A DNA stretch of 64,000 nucleotides, from NCBI GenBank assembly GCA_024704175.1, contig CP085629.1, positions 4,030,001 through 4,094,000 on the forward strand, written 5' to 3'. Under the pieces are notes generated by a model. The model did no database searches, was not told where the DNA came from, and was given only the letters and a program-made list of their open reading frames with translations. How positions within the stretch are numbered: position 1 is the stretch's first letter; every line of letters begins with the position of its first letter. Of this stretch, positions 9,297 to 20,120 are shown piece by piece. A program made the translations under genes and the position numbers. The stretch comes from Paenibacillus sp. P25 (GTDB lineage Bacteria > Bacillota > Bacilli > Paenibacillales > NBRC-103111).

Positions 9297-10787
9297 TCAG
9301 CTGTAAGCCAACTCCATTATTTTTTGCTGATTGGCTTCTTCCCGGGCTAGCTCGCCCTTCTTGGCGCCTTCATGCATTACAACAACACGATCGCTCATCC
9401 CCAGCACTTCAGGGAGCTCGGAGGAAATCATGATGATTGCTTTGCCCGTCTGGGCTAGTCTGGACATCAGCTTATGAATTTCCGATTTGGCGCCGACATC
9501 GATCCCGCGGGTGGGCTCATCCAGGATGAGAATATCCGGATTGTTTAACAGCCATCTTGCCAGCAAAACCTTCTGCTGGTTGCCTCCGCTCAAATTCATA
9601 ATCAGCTGATCCAGGCCGGGGGTTTTGATATTCAGCCGCTCCACAAACAAGGAGCACATATCGTCGACCATTTTCCGGTTAATGAACCCGGCTTTATTCA
9701 AATAGCTGTCCATGCTCGAAACGATCATGTTGTCCCTTATGGATAAAGGAAGAAGAGCCCCCGTTATTTTGCGGTCCTCCGTCAATAAACCGATCCTATA
9801 TTTAATCGCATCGCGTGGAGAAGTAATGCTCGCCTTCCGGCCGTGAACGTAAATTTCTCCGGAGTCCGGGGGATGAATGCCGAAGATGCTCTCGATCACT
9901 TCCGTTCTGCCCGCCCCCATCAGTCCTGCGATTCCCAGGATTTCTCCCTTTCGGACATCGAAGCTGATGTCCTTGAACTTGCCGGTTCGGGTCAAGTTCC
10001 GTACGGATAACACGACATCGCCGATTTCGGCTTCCTCTTTATGGAACACCTGCTTGATTTCCCGGCCGACCATCATCTGAATGAGCGATTCCTGATCGAG
10101 CTCGCTCGCCGCTTTCGTTCCGATGTACTGACCGTCTCTGAATACGGTAATATCGTCGCAAATCCGGAAAATCTCGTCCATTTTATGCGAGATATAGATG
10201 ATCGAGACCCCTTTGGCCTTGAGGGACTCAATAATGCGGAACAATTGATCGACTTCTTTGTCCGTAATCGCCGATGTCGGTTCGTCCATGATGATCAAGT
10301 CCGCATCGTAAGAAATCGCCGCAGCAATTTCCACCATCTGCGTATTCGCAATACTGAGGTCCGCCATTTTCGTATGGGGATCCATATCGATGTTTAATGT
10401 TTGGAACAGCTTTCTCGTGTCCTCGATCATCTTCTTTTTATGGATCCAGCCGAAACCGAACGTCGCTTCGCGGCCCAGGTAAATATTTTCGGCTACCGTC
10501 ATTTGCGGCACGGGACTCAGCTCCTGATGAATCATGGAAATCCCTCGGTTTAAGGCGTCTTTAGAGCCGCTCAGTTTGATTTCCTCGCCTTTAAACTTGA
10601 TCGTGCCTTTATCGGGCGTATAGATGCCGAAAATAATTTTCATCAAGGTCGATTTTCCGGCGCCGTTCTCGCCCATCAGAGCATGAACCGTCCCTTTGCG
10701 CACCTTTAACTGAATGTTGTCTAGAGCTTTGACACCAGGAAATTCTTTAGTAATATTGTCCATTTCCAAAATGTACTCTGAACTCAT
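9297..10787 (-). CDS. sugar ABC transporter ATP-binding protein (RbsA/MglA type), probable inositol importer
   Basis: Intact, about 496 residues, two fused ABC domains. The first has Walker A GENGAGKST and Walker B LIIMDEPTSA. The second has the degenerate Walker A-like GLMGAGRTE, signature LSGGNQQK and LILDEPTRG. This is the usual CUT2 (ribose/galactose) organisation. It lies at the end of the iol operon, while its binding protein (19008) and permease (17898) are near the start. Together they make one inositol-type importer. ATG 10787 follows GGAG with proper spacing. Confidence 0.88.
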   Translation of the reverse strand: MSSEYILEMDNITKEFPGVKALDNIQLKVRKGTVHALMGENGAGKSTLMKIIFGIYTPDKGTIKFKGEEIKLSGSKDALNRGISMIHQELSPVPQMTVAENIYLGREATFGFGWIHKKKMIEDTRKLFQTLNIDMDPHTKMADLSIANTQMVEIAAAISYDADLIIMDEPTSAITDKEVDQLFRIIESLKAKGVSIIYISHKMDEIFRICDDITVFRDGQYIGTKAASELDQESLIQMMVGREIKQVFHKEEAEIGDVVLSVRNLTRTGKFKDISFDVRKGEILGIAGLMGAGRTEVIESIFGIHPPDSGEIYVHGRKASITSPRDAIKYRIGLLTEDRKITGALLPLSIRDNMIVSSMDSYLNKAGFINRKMVDDMCSLFVERLNIKTPGLDQLIMNLSGGNQQKVLLARWLLNNPDILILDEPTRGIDVGAKSEIHKLMSRLAQTGKAIIMISSELPEVLGMSDRVVVMHEGAKKGELAREEANQQKIMELAYS

Positions 10788-10811
10788 CCTGATCACTCCA
10801 TGCCTATATTT

Positions 10812-11674
10812 TTAAGCTTTGCCCGAGCTTCCGAACAGGCGCATTTTGGCCTTGACGGTATCGATAACGGCTTGACGCGCAGGCTTTAAATATTGTCTGG
10901 GATCGTACGCGCGGAGTGCGTTTTCAGGTGATACCTAATGACAGCGGTAAACGCCGTTTGGTTGTCGGTATTCACATTGATTTTGGCCGTTCCGCAGGAG
11001 ATGGCCTGAAGGATTTCCTCGTCCGGGAGCCCGCTTCCTCCATGCAGCACCAGCGGAACTGCCGTCAGATCGCGAATCCGCTTCATTCTGTCAAATCCGA
11101 GCTTCGGTTGTCCGCGATAAGGGCCGTGTACCGATCCCAAGGCCGGAGCCAGGCAATCGATGCCCGTTTCCTTAACCAGCCGAACGCATTCCTCGGGGAT
11201 CGCGTAGCTCGCTTCCGCCTCTTCAACAATCAGGTCATCCTCCCGGCCTGTGATACGTCCGAGCTCCGCTTCCACCGATACGCCAAGCACATGAGCCGCC
11301 TCGGTCACCCGCTGCGTGACTGCGATATTTTCTTCCAGACTGTGGTGCGAAGCATCAATCATGACGGAAGTAAATCCTTCGTGAATGGCCCGTATACACA
11401 GTTCATACGAGGAACCGTGGTCCAGATGCAAGGCGACCGGAACGGTAATACCGGCTTCCTCGATCAGCGCTTTCACCATCCCGGCAATCACTTTCAGTCC
11501 GCCCATATAAGGGATGTAAGCTTCGCTGACCCCAAGGATGACCGGGGCTTTCTCCTCTTGGGCGGCTTGCAGGATCGCCTGCGTAAATTCGAGATTATTT
11601 AAGTTAAATTGGCCTACAGCATACCGCCCTTCAAGCGCATGCCGAAGCATATCTTTCATCGAAACCAGCGTCAC
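10812..11674 (-). CDS. iolJ: class II fructose-bisphosphate aldolase family, IolJ (frameshifted near the end)
   Basis: Zinc class II aldolase. LHLDHGSS and the SVHGPYRG and LVLHGGSGLP segments carry the zinc and phosphate ligands. In the iol pathway it splits 2-deoxy-5-keto-gluconate 6-phosphate into DHAP and malonate semialdehyde. The last 35 residues are in another frame. Adding one G near 10934 gives IRVSPENALRAYDPRQY and a normal end at 10812. It starts with GTG, supported by AAAGGAG eight bases upstream. A housekeeping aldolase is possible but the operon argues for IolJ. Confidence 0.85.
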
Positions 11675-11721
11675 CGGATCAACTCCTTTGCTCTCAGACT
11701 GCCTTCAGAACAGGCCCGGTA

Positions 11722-13172
11722 TCAATACCGGGCGACAACCATTTTTTTGCGGGTATAGAACTCGACGCCGTCTTTGCCGTTGGCGTGCAGATCGCCGTAG
11801 AACGACTTTTTGTAGCCGGAAAACGGGAAGAACGCCATCGGGGCCGGTACGCCGACATTAATCCCGAGCATCCCCGCATCGATGTTTTCCCGGAATTCAC
11901 GGACGGCCTTCAGGCTTGTCGTATACAAGCAAGCTCCGTTGGCAAATTCGGACTGGTTCGCGATTTCAATCGCCTCGTTCAGGCTCTGTGCGCGAACGAC
12001 CTGGAGCACCGGAGCGAATATTTCGTCGTTCCAAATCGTCATCCCCGGCTTGGCATCGTCGAATATCGTAGGCCCGACGAAGTAGCCTGCCGCACTTGCC
12101 GCTTCGGCCTCGCGTCCGTCCAGCAGGAGGACCGCCCCTTCCTCCTGCCCTTTTTGAATATAGCCAAGCGTCCGGTCTTTATGAGACCCGCGGATGACCG
12201 GACCGAGAAAATTGCCTTTCTCCATGCCGTTGCCGATCGTGAGTCGCTTCGCCGCCGCAACAAGCCGTTCGACCAGCGTATCTGCCGTATCGCCGACCGC
12301 CACGACGACGGAGCAGGCCATGCAGCGCTCGCCGGCGGAACCGAAGGCGGCGTTAACGATTTCCTTGACGGCAAGGTCCATATCCGCATCCGGCAGTACA
12401 ATGGAATGGTTTTTCGCTCCGCCCAGAGCTTGAACCCGTTTGCCATGGGCGGCAGCCGTCTTATATACATACTCGGCCACCGGCTGTGAACCGACGAAGG
12501 AAATGGCGCTGACCTCCCGATGCTCGAGCAGACCGTTTACGACATCATGGGCGCCATGAACGATGTTGAATACGCCGTCCGGCGCCCGGCTTCCCGCAGC
12601 AGCTCAGCCAAACGGCATGCAAGAATCGGCGTCCGCTCCGACGGCTTCAGCACGAACGTATTGCCGCAGGCGATCGCGAGCGGGAACATCCAGCACGGCA
12701 CCATCATCGGGAAGTTGAACGGCGTAATGCCCCCAACTACCCCGATCGGGTAGCGGTACATGTTCGATTCGAGTCCCGTTGCGATATCGGGCAGCACGTC
12801 GCCCATCATCAGCGTCGGGGCTCCCGCTGCAAATTCGACGCATTCGATTCCCCTCTGCACTTCGCCGTACGCTTCCGCGTAATTTTTTCCGTTCTCCAGC
12901 GTTACCAGCCGGGCCAATTCCTCCCAGTGTTCGACAAGCAGCTGCTGGTATTTGAACAGGATCCGTGCGCGCCGCGGAACCGGCACCCTGCTCCACTCCT
13001 TGAATGCTTCTTTGGCCGCGGTAACGGCGCGGTTCACGTCATCCTTGGAAGAAAGCGGGACGTGGGCAATCACTTCGCCCGTTGCCGGATTTGTAACGAT
13101 ATCCTGTTGGCCCGAGGAAGCTTCCACCCACTGCCCGCCGATATAATTTTTAATATCCATTTGTTCTGTCAT
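11722..13172 (-). CDS. iolA: methylmalonate-semialdehyde/malonate-semialdehyde dehydrogenase (acylating) IolA (frameshifted)
   Basis: CoA-acylating aldehyde dehydrogenase of the MmsA/IolA branch, turning malonate semialdehyde into acetyl-CoA and CO2. It carries GGITPFNFPMM, the catalytic cysteine in GERCMACS and the C-terminal FPFSGYKKSFYGDLHA typical of MmsA. One G is missing at 12585-12587. Restoring it gives REAGAPDGVFNIVHGAH, which joins the two halves. ATG 13172 has GGAGGG nine bases upstream. It is the last metabolic step of the operon's pathway. Confidence 0.9.
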
Positions 13173-13216
13173 GAATATAAGCCCTCCGTTCAATGGAATA
13201 CGAGCCGTGAATTCGC

Positions 13217-14223
13217 TCAGGAACCCGTGCCCGCCTTATGCTCTTCAATCAAAGCCTCTATTTGCCGCACCGTAGGCATCGCATCGGAGCAGCTGTGGCT
13301 CGATACGACGATCGAGGCCGACGCGCTTCCGAATTCCTGGCATTTGTCGATCGGCCACCCTTGAAGCAAGCCGTAGATAAACGCTCCTGCAAACGAATCC
13401 CCTGCACCGAACGTTTTTACCACTTTCTTCGCCGGAAAGATGCCGCCCTCGAAAACGCGTCCGTCTTTCGTGAAAACGACAGAGCCCCGCCCGCCGTGCT
13501 TGACGACGACAATCTTGGCATTGTGATTGAGCCACCGTTCGGCTGTCACACGATCATCCTTTTGCTCCGGCCCGGTTGTCGTTTCCATCACATCGAACTC
13601 TTCGCGCCCGGCCATAATAATATCGCTTTTCTCAGCCACAAGATTGCAGTAAATGGCCGTTTCTTCCTTCGATTTCCACGTCCATTTCCGGTAGTCTACG
13701 TCGAAGATAATAACGACTCCATGCTTCCGCGCATATTGGATCGCTTGGAACACCGCTTCGCGCGACGGACTTAAAGCCAGTGCCGTACCCGAGATTAGAA
13801 TCGCCTTCGCACTTCGGATCAAATCCTCCTGCACTTCCCGAACCTCAAGCTTCAGATCGGCCACATGATCGCGGTACATCAAGATGCTGCAGTCCGACGG
13901 CGATTTAATCTCCGTAAAAGCGAGCCCCGTGACGGCTCCTGTCTTATCGGTAACGACGTTGCGGGTATCGATGTTCAGCTTCCGCAAATAATGGGTAATG
14001 AACCGGCCATGCTGGTCGTCCGCCACCTTGCCGATAAATCCTGTCCTGGCTCCCAGCTTGGAGAGCGCAATCGTAATATTGGCCGGGGATCCCCCACATA
14101 CTTCGTAAAGGATACCGTCTCCTCCATCGGCACATACAGCTGATCGGAGTTTAGGTCGATGCATAACCGGCCTAGCCCGATAAAATCGAGCTCCCGGCCT
14201 TCCGGAAATTGAATCGGATTCAT
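13217..14223 (-). CDS. iolC: 5-dehydro-2-deoxygluconokinase IolC (frameshifted)
   Basis: PfkB/ribokinase-family sugar kinase phosphorylating 2-deoxy-5-keto-gluconate. The N-terminal glycine-rich motif is split by the C5 run 14091-14095. A sixth G gives KYVGGSPANITIALSKLGA. The anion-hole/catalytic motif TFGAGDSFAGAF is intact. ATG 14223 follows AGGAGG. Order B-E-C-A-J matches other inositol operons. Confidence 0.88.
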
Positions 14224-14278
14224 GATCAGTCCTCCTGAACAGACTTTTTATAGCGCTGGCAGCGAAAAGGCTTCAGCC

Positions 14279-15160
14279 TCAACCCATACCGATCGCTCTC
14301 AAATATTCCCTCGTTCTTTTGGCAATCGGGAACGGCTTGTCGAAGGGGGCCGGATACATATCCTGCTCGACGATGGCCCAGCCTTCATAGTTAATTTCCT
14401 TCAGCACTTCCAGGAAGCCCTTCATGTCGACGACACCGAGTTCAGGCTCGCACATGATATCCTCGGCAACGGCCTTGCCGAACGGCCAGCCTTCGCGCTT
14501 CATTTTCTCTCTTACCTGCAAATCGCAGCTCTTCAAATGAAGGTACGGAATACGCGTATGATGTTTTCTCATGAAAGCGACCGGGTCTCCGTCGGCATAA
14601 GCGTGGTGGCCGGTATCCAGACACAGATTCACATCCGTGTCCGCGAGCAGCTTCTCGATTTGCTCTTCGGTTTCAATATGGCTTTGGGCATGAGGATGGA
14701 AGACCAACTGCAGCCCGTATTTGCTTTTGGCATGATCTCTAATTTTCAGTATGTTTCGGATAAACCCGCTCCACTGCTCTTCATTCAGCACCGCTGGGCG
14801 AATCAATTCGCCGGTAAAAATATTCGTGTAGCAATCGTCGATCAGCACAACATATTTGGCGCTTTCAAACCGGAGTTGAACTTGCGCCATCTCGTCCAGC
14901 GACGCGATCATTTCATCCGTTTTGGCATCGGACATCAGGTCGCCGACCAGCGTTGTCGCCACGAGCTCCAGGTTATATTTGTCCAGCTCCGACTTAAGCA
15001 GGTCATATTCCTTTGGAAGATAGCCCCAAGGTCCGAGCTCGATACCGGCATAGCCGGCTTCGGCCATTTCTCTCATGCACCGCTCCCAAGGCGTCTGCTT
15101 CTCGTCTTCCGTAAACCAAATGCCCCAAGAGTCCGGAGCCGTTCCAATATTAATTTTCAT
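14279..15160 (-). CDS. iolE: inosose dehydratase IolE-like
   Basis: Intact 293-residue TIM-barrel protein of the AP-endonuclease-2/xylose-isomerase-like superfamily. It begins INIGTAPDSWGIWF, the hallmark of IolE, which dehydrates 2-keto-myo-inositol to the diketone. Metal-binding positions are suggested by FHPHAQSHIE, CLDTGHH and the C-terminal EQD. It overlaps the end of iolB by 11 bases, indicating coupled translation. Confidence 0.88.
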   Translation of the reverse strand: MKINIGTAPDSWGIWFTEDEKQTPWERCMREMAEAGYAGIELGPWGYLPKEYDLLKSELDKYNLELVATTLVGDLMSDAKTDEMIASLDEMAQVQLRFESAKYVVLIDDCYTNIFTGELIRPAVLNEEQWSGFIRNILKIRDHAKSKYGLQLVFHPHAQSHIETEEQIEKLLADTDVNLCLDTGHHAYADGDPVAFMRKHHTRIPYLHLKSCDLQVREKMKREGWPFGKAVAEDIMCEPELGVVDMKGFLEVLKEINYEGWAIVEQDMYPAPFDKPFPIAKRTREYLRAIGMG

Positions 15161-15985
15161 GGCTGTTTCCCTCCAGTTTATGTTTCATAATCCATTCATG
15201 GTCGGCGTCGTTATGGAACTTCCATACCCGATGGGGGCCGGCCATCACATTCAAATAGTAAAGCTCGTATCCCGGTGGTGCGGCTACCGGATGGTACCCC
15301 TTGGGAACGGTCACCAAATCCCCGTCTCTGACGATCATGGTTTCATCCAGCGATCGGTCATCCGTATAAATACGTTGAATAGCAAATGCGCCTTCGGCGT
15401 TCATCCGGTGATAATAAGTCTCTTCCAAATAAGCCATCTCCGGCGACCGGTCCTCGTCATGCTTGTGGGGCGGGTAACTGGACCAGTTCCCTTCCGGCGT
15501 AAATACCTCGACTACGAGCAGGCTGTCCGAGGGCTTGCTTTCCGGCAGGATATTATGCACGGTACGTGCAATGTTGCCGGCGCCCCGCTGCAATGCCTCA
15601 ACTTCCTCCGGCGGGATCAGCCGGGCCGGCAAGCTGTACCTTTGCCCGGCGCCAAGCATACGGCGATCTGTAAATCCGTAACCGCTTCAACTTCATAACG
15701 GTCGTCATTCGGGATATATACGGAATAAGGCGGCGTTTTCTCAAAAATCGACATACGCCGGCCGATCGTTTCCCATCTCTCATGTTTCGTTGCCACGTTC
15801 GCTTTCCCGCTGAGCAGAACAATGCACACTTCCTCGTTGCCCGTTTCGGAACGAACGATCTGCCCTTTCTTCAAGTAGTACACTTGAAACCCGACATACT
15901 TCCATCCCGCCGACTCCGGCGTAATGTCCAGCACTTTCCCCGTGGAGTCCGGCTCCCGCATGCTTGAAACCACATATTTAGACAT
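15150..15985 (-). CDS. iolB: 5-deoxy-glucuronate isomerase IolB (frameshifted)
   Basis: Double-cupin isomerase converting 5-deoxy-glucuronate to 2-deoxy-5-keto-gluconate. The second cupin has WSSYPPHKHDED and the QRIYTDDRSLDE / PKGYHPV segments typical of IolB. One G is missing at 15645-15647. Restoring it gives LAPGQRYSLPARLI and one 277-residue protein. ATG 15985 follows AGGAGG. Confidence 0.88.
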
Positions 15986-16020
15986 ATCGAATCCTCCTAT
16001 CCGTATAACGATCTTACAAT

Positions 16021-17885
16021 CTACAGCACCCTGGCTTTCTCTATATTCGTTTTCATCCGCTCGTAAGCCGCTTGTACCTTAGGGCTTTCGGAAACCTCGG
16101 CAACGCCGACCCTCCACCAGGACTCATAGGTTTCGGTATTGGTCCCTGGCAGCACTTTGATATGAATAAGGGTCGATACCGTTTCTTCTTTGGCTCTGGC
16201 CAGCGCCTCCTGAAGCTCTTCCATCGTAGTAACCGTATATCCCTTGGCGCCCAGGCTCCGTGCATGCATGGCAAAATCCATGGGCATGTAACCGCCGGTC
16301 AGCCGTTTGGTTTCAGCGGAACGATAGCGGAATTCGTTACCGAAGCCTTCGCCGCCGTGCTCCCGCTGAAGATTGTGTATGCACTGGTACCCGTTATTAT
16401 CCAGCAGCAAAATCGTTATTTTGACGCCCTCCTGAATGCTCGTAACCAGCTCCGAATGAAGCATCAGGTAGCTCCCGTCTCCGACAAGCGAGTAAACCTC
16501 GCGGTCCGGTTCAGCCAGCTTCACCCCGAAAGCGCCCGTTACTTCATATCCCATGCAGGAGAAGCCGTATTCCAAATGGTATGTTTTCGGTTCTTCGCAG
16601 CGCCAGAGACGATGCAAATCGCCGGGCAGGCTGCCCGATGCGCACACGATGACATCCCCGGGTCCGAGAAAATCGTTAATCGCGCCCAACACGCGCGTTT
16701 GCGGCAGACCGTCCTCCCGCTCGATCGCATAAAGCCGGTCCACTTCCCGTACCCATTCCTCCTTCAGTCGGCCGATTTCATCCGAGGTATAACGGCTTCG
16801 ATAAGAGCTTCCGTTCAGCTCCCGTGTGAGGGCCATCAATGCCTCCCGGACATCGGCCACAAGCGCCGCCGCATTCAGCTTCTGGGCATCCAATGAACTG
16901 ACATTGATGCCGAGAATTTCCGCTCCGGGATTCCCGAATGCCGACTTTGACGCTGTTGGGAAATCTCCCAGCCGAGTCCCAACCGCAATAATCAGGTCGG
17001 CTTCCTGCGCAAGCCGGTTAGCAGCTAAACTGCCGGTCGTTCCGATGGACCCCACGTTTAACGGGTGATTCCAGGGAAGCGCGCTTTTACCCGCCTGTGT
17101 TTCGGCCACAGGGATGTGAAACTCTTCTGCGAAGCGGATCAATTCCTGCACAGCCTGCGAATAATGTACTCCGCCGCCGGCGATGATGAGCGGGCGTTTC
17201 TTGCCGCGGATTCGTTCAACAGCGCGTGCGAGCCCGGCTTCGGATGGCGAGCGTCTTTCAATCAGATGAACTCTTCGAGCGAAAAAAGCGGCGGGATAAT
17301 CATAAGCTTCACTTTGAACGTCTTGGGGCAGTGCCAATGTCACGGCACCGGTTTCCGCCGGATCGGTCAATACCCGCATCGCCTGAAGCGCCGCCGACAT
17401 CAGCTGCTCCGGCCTGGTAATGCGATCCCAATATTTGCTGACCGGCTTAAAAGCGTCGTTCGACGATATGGTGTAATCGGTCGGATCCTCGACCTGCTGC
17501 AGCACGGGATCGGGCCGCCGGCAAGCAAAAACATCGCCGGGCAGAAGCAGAAGGGGATCCGGTTCACGGTAGCCGTCCCTGCAGCGGTTACCATGTTGAG
17601 CGCGCCGGGCCCGATTGAGGAAGTGCAGGCGTAAATCTGCAGCCTGTTCTTTTGCTTGGCATAGGCGGTTGCCGCAAGGGCCATCCCCTGTTCATTCTTG
17701 CCCTGGATAAATTCCAGTTCGCCTTCATAGTGCTCAAGAGCTTCGCCGATCCCGGTCACGTTCCCGTGACCGAAGATGCCCATGATGCCCTTGACGAATT
17801 TGTGCTGACGGCCGTCGATCTCCACATATTGAGCGTCCAAAAACCGGAGCAGCGCCTGGGCCATCGTTAAGCGCACCGTTTCCAT
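16021..17885 (-). CDS. iolD: 3D-(3,5/4)-trihydroxycyclohexane-1,2-dione acylhydrolase IolD (frameshifted)
   Basis: TPP-dependent ring-opening hydrolase. It has the N-terminal TPP domain (IFGHGNVTGIGEAL; EQGMALAATAYAKQ), a central domain and a C-terminal TPP pyrophosphate motif GDGSYLMLHSEL followed by DNNGYQCI. One C is missing at 17553-17556. Repair gives RIPLLLLPGDVFACRRPDPVLQ, joining both parts into about 620 residues, the usual IolD length. ATG 17885 follows AGGAGG. Confidence 0.9.
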
Positions 17886-17897
17886 CCGTACATCCTC

Positions 17898-18896
17898 CTA
17901 TTTCTTCTTGTTTTTTCTGGAATCAATGAATACCGCTACCGTGATAATCACCCCTTTCAAAATTTGCTGCCAATAAGAAGAGACATTCAGCAGGTCCAGG
18001 CCGTTATTCATGACACCGATGATGAGCGCGCCGATAACGGTTCCTCCGATCGTGCCGATCCCGCCGCTCGTCAAGCTGGCTCCGCCGATCACCGCCGCCG
18101 TGATCGCATCCATCTCATACATCAGTCCCGACGTAGGCTGGCCGGAAGCGATACGGGACGTCAGCATAATTCCGGCGATACCGGACAGCAAGCCGGCGTA
18201 GCCGTACAACATAATTTTGTACTTGCTTACATGGACCCCCGCGATGATGGCCGCCTGTTCGTTGCCTCCCATCGCATAAATATATTTACCGAATTTCGTG
18301 TTGTTCAGGAGGATGTACGATACAACAGCCACCAGGATAAAGATGAGTATGGGGACAGGAATCCCGACTACACTGCCCTGCCCGATAAACTTAAACGCCG
18401 CCGACAAATTGCCGATCGGCCTGCCGTCCGTGTACAGCAAAGCGGCCCCTCTGGCGGCGGTCATCATCCCCAAAGTAACGATAAAAGGCGCAATTTTGCC
18501 TTTCGATATAATGACGCCGTTGATGACGCCTGTCAGTGCCCCGAGACCCAGCCCCACCAGGATGGCCAGTACCAGCGAATAGCTGTTCGGATGCGACATG
18601 CTGGCTACCACAACCGAAACCAGCGCGATGACGGAGCCGGAGGAAAGATCGATCCCCGTCGTAATAATAATCATCGTCACGCCAATGGCCACAATGCCTA
18701 CCACAGACATTTGCCTGACAATATTAAGCAGATTACCCGAAGTAAAGAAGGTAGGAGACAATATCGACATCAACACAACAAGTGCAAGCAAAATGAGCAG
18801 CATGCCATAACGGTTCAAAAGTGCTTTTATCTTCGTAGAATTGTTTCTGGAAGTCATGTTTGATTTCTGTTCTTTCACGGCCAGCGTTTCATTCAT
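17898..18896 (-). CDS. sugar ABC transporter permease (RbsC type), probable inositol permease
   Basis: Intact permease with eight to ten hydrophobic segments and the CUT2 signatures TTGIDLSSGSVIAL and GRPIGNLS. ATG 18896 is chosen because GGGAGG ends nine bases before it. It is directly downstream of the binding-protein gene and partners with it and the RbsA-like ATPase at 9297. Inositol specificity is inferred from the operon. Confidence 0.88.
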   Translation of the reverse strand: MNETLAVKEQKSNMTSRNNSTKIKALLNRYGMLLILLALVVLMSILSPTFFTSGNLLNIVRQMSVVGIVAIGVTMIIITTGIDLSSGSVIALVSVVVASMSHPNSYSLVLAILVGLGLGALTGVINGVIISKGKIAPFIVTLGMMTAARGAALLYTDGRPIGNLSAAFKFIGQGSVVGIPVPILIFILVAVVSYILLNNTKFGKYIYAMGGNEQAAIIAGVHVSKYKIMLYGYAGLLSGIAGIMLTSRIASGQPTSGLMYEMDAITAAVIGGASLTSGGIGTIGGTVIGALIIGVMNNGLDLLNVSSYWQQILKGVIITVAVFIDSRKNKKK

Positions 18897-19007
18897 CGGA
18901 TCCATCCTCCCATTCCATTCGCCGCGTATCGATGCCTCCGCGCCGCCGGCAGGAAAGGACAACTCATTCCTTGCCCTTTCCTGCCCCTTTTCGGCGAATT
19001 CCCTCAA

Positions 19008-19994
19008 CTATTGCTTCTTGACATACTTATCCATGTTCTCCTTGGTGACGAGCTCGTAAGGAATGTCCACGTACTTGTCCACTTTTTCGCCTCTAGCCGC
19101 TTTGATCGCCGTTTCCAATCCGCCTCTGCCCTGACCGTCGGCATTTTGGAACACCGTCACCTTCAGTTTGTCTGCCTTCATGAATTCCAGGGCATCCTGA
19201 GAGCCGTCGATACCCGCAAACAAAATATCCTTCGCTTTCCCGGCCGCTTCCGCCGCCATGATGGCCCCAATGGCCATTTCATCGTTGTTGGCAACAACCG
19301 CGTCGATTTTTTTGCCGGAGCTGAGCCAGTTTTCCATTAAAGCCATGCCTTTCGCTCTATCAAAGGACGCCGTGCCTTCGAGAACGATCTTCATGTCGGG
19401 ATACTTGGCCAATACCTTTTTATTCCCTTCGGTTCTTTTAATTTGCGCATCGTGTCCCATCTGACCGTTCATGATGGCAATGTTCCCCTTGCCTCCGAGA
19501 ATTTTTGCCACTTCTTCCATTTGAAGCGTTCCCGAAATCAATGAGTTGGAGCCGACATAAGAGGTTGCCTTCTCCACTCCAGGATACTCGCGGTTTACGA
19601 CGATAATCGGAATTTTCGCTTCATTCGCGCGGTCCACCATGTCCACGGCCGAAACCGTATCGACAGGCACAATCATGATTGCATTTACTTTTTGCGAAAT
19701 GAAGTTTTCGACCTGGGCAAGCCGCTTATTGGCGTCGTTCTGCGCGTCAACGTAAGTGACGTCCACGTCCGGCTGGGTTTTCTGATAATCTTTCATCCCA
19801 TCCTGCAGATAGCTCAGCCACTTGTCGCTGAAATCCGGAAGAGCTGCGCCTATGACGATTTTTTTACCTTTGGCTCCGGCGTCCCCGCCCGATCCGCTTT
19901 TGGCCCCTTCCGCCGGGGTCCCGCCGTTCGAGCAACCGGAAAAGATGGCGGCCATCATCAAGCTGAGCAACAGCCATATGCTGCTTTTTTTCAT
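19008..19994 (-). CDS. sugar-binding lipoprotein (RbsB type), probable inositol-binding protein
   Basis: Lipoprotein signal with lipobox IFSGC, then a serine/glycine-rich linker and a periplasmic-binding-protein type 1 fold (GAALPDFSDKWLSY, IMIVPVDTVSAVDMV, VVANNDEMAIGA). Anchored outside the membrane, it delivers substrate to the permease at 17898. ATG 19994 follows AGAGGGG. About 328 residues, normal for RbsB relatives. Confidence 0.88.
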   Translation of the reverse strand: MKKSSIWLLLSLMMAAIFSGCSNGGTPAEGAKSGSGGDAGAKGKKIVIGAALPDFSDKWLSYLQDGMKDYQKTQPDVDVTYVDAQNDANKRLAQVENFISQKVNAIMIVPVDTVSAVDMVDRANEAKIPIIVVNREYPGVEKATSYVGSNSLISGTLQMEEVAKILGGKGNIAIMNGQMGHDAQIKRTEGNKKVLAKYPDMKIVLEGTASFDRAKGMALMENWLSSGKKIDAVVANNDEMAIGAIMAAEAAGKAKDILFAGIDGSQDALEFMKADKLKVTVFQNADGQGRGGLETAIKAARGEKVDKYVDIPYELVTKENMDKYVKKQ

Positions 19995-20120
19995 CGATAC
20001 ATCCCCTCTACATCGTTTTTCAAGCCTCTTAACCGGCATGTCTGCCGACAAAACCGCCGGCACCGTTCTGACAGCCATTCATGTAAGCGTTTGCTAGAAG
20101 TTGTGAAAAGGCCCGTGGAT

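Noticed and set aside
14222..15190. 322-codon plus-strand ORF opposite iolE
   Set aside because: Antisense shadow; iolE on the minus strand is intact and in operon context.
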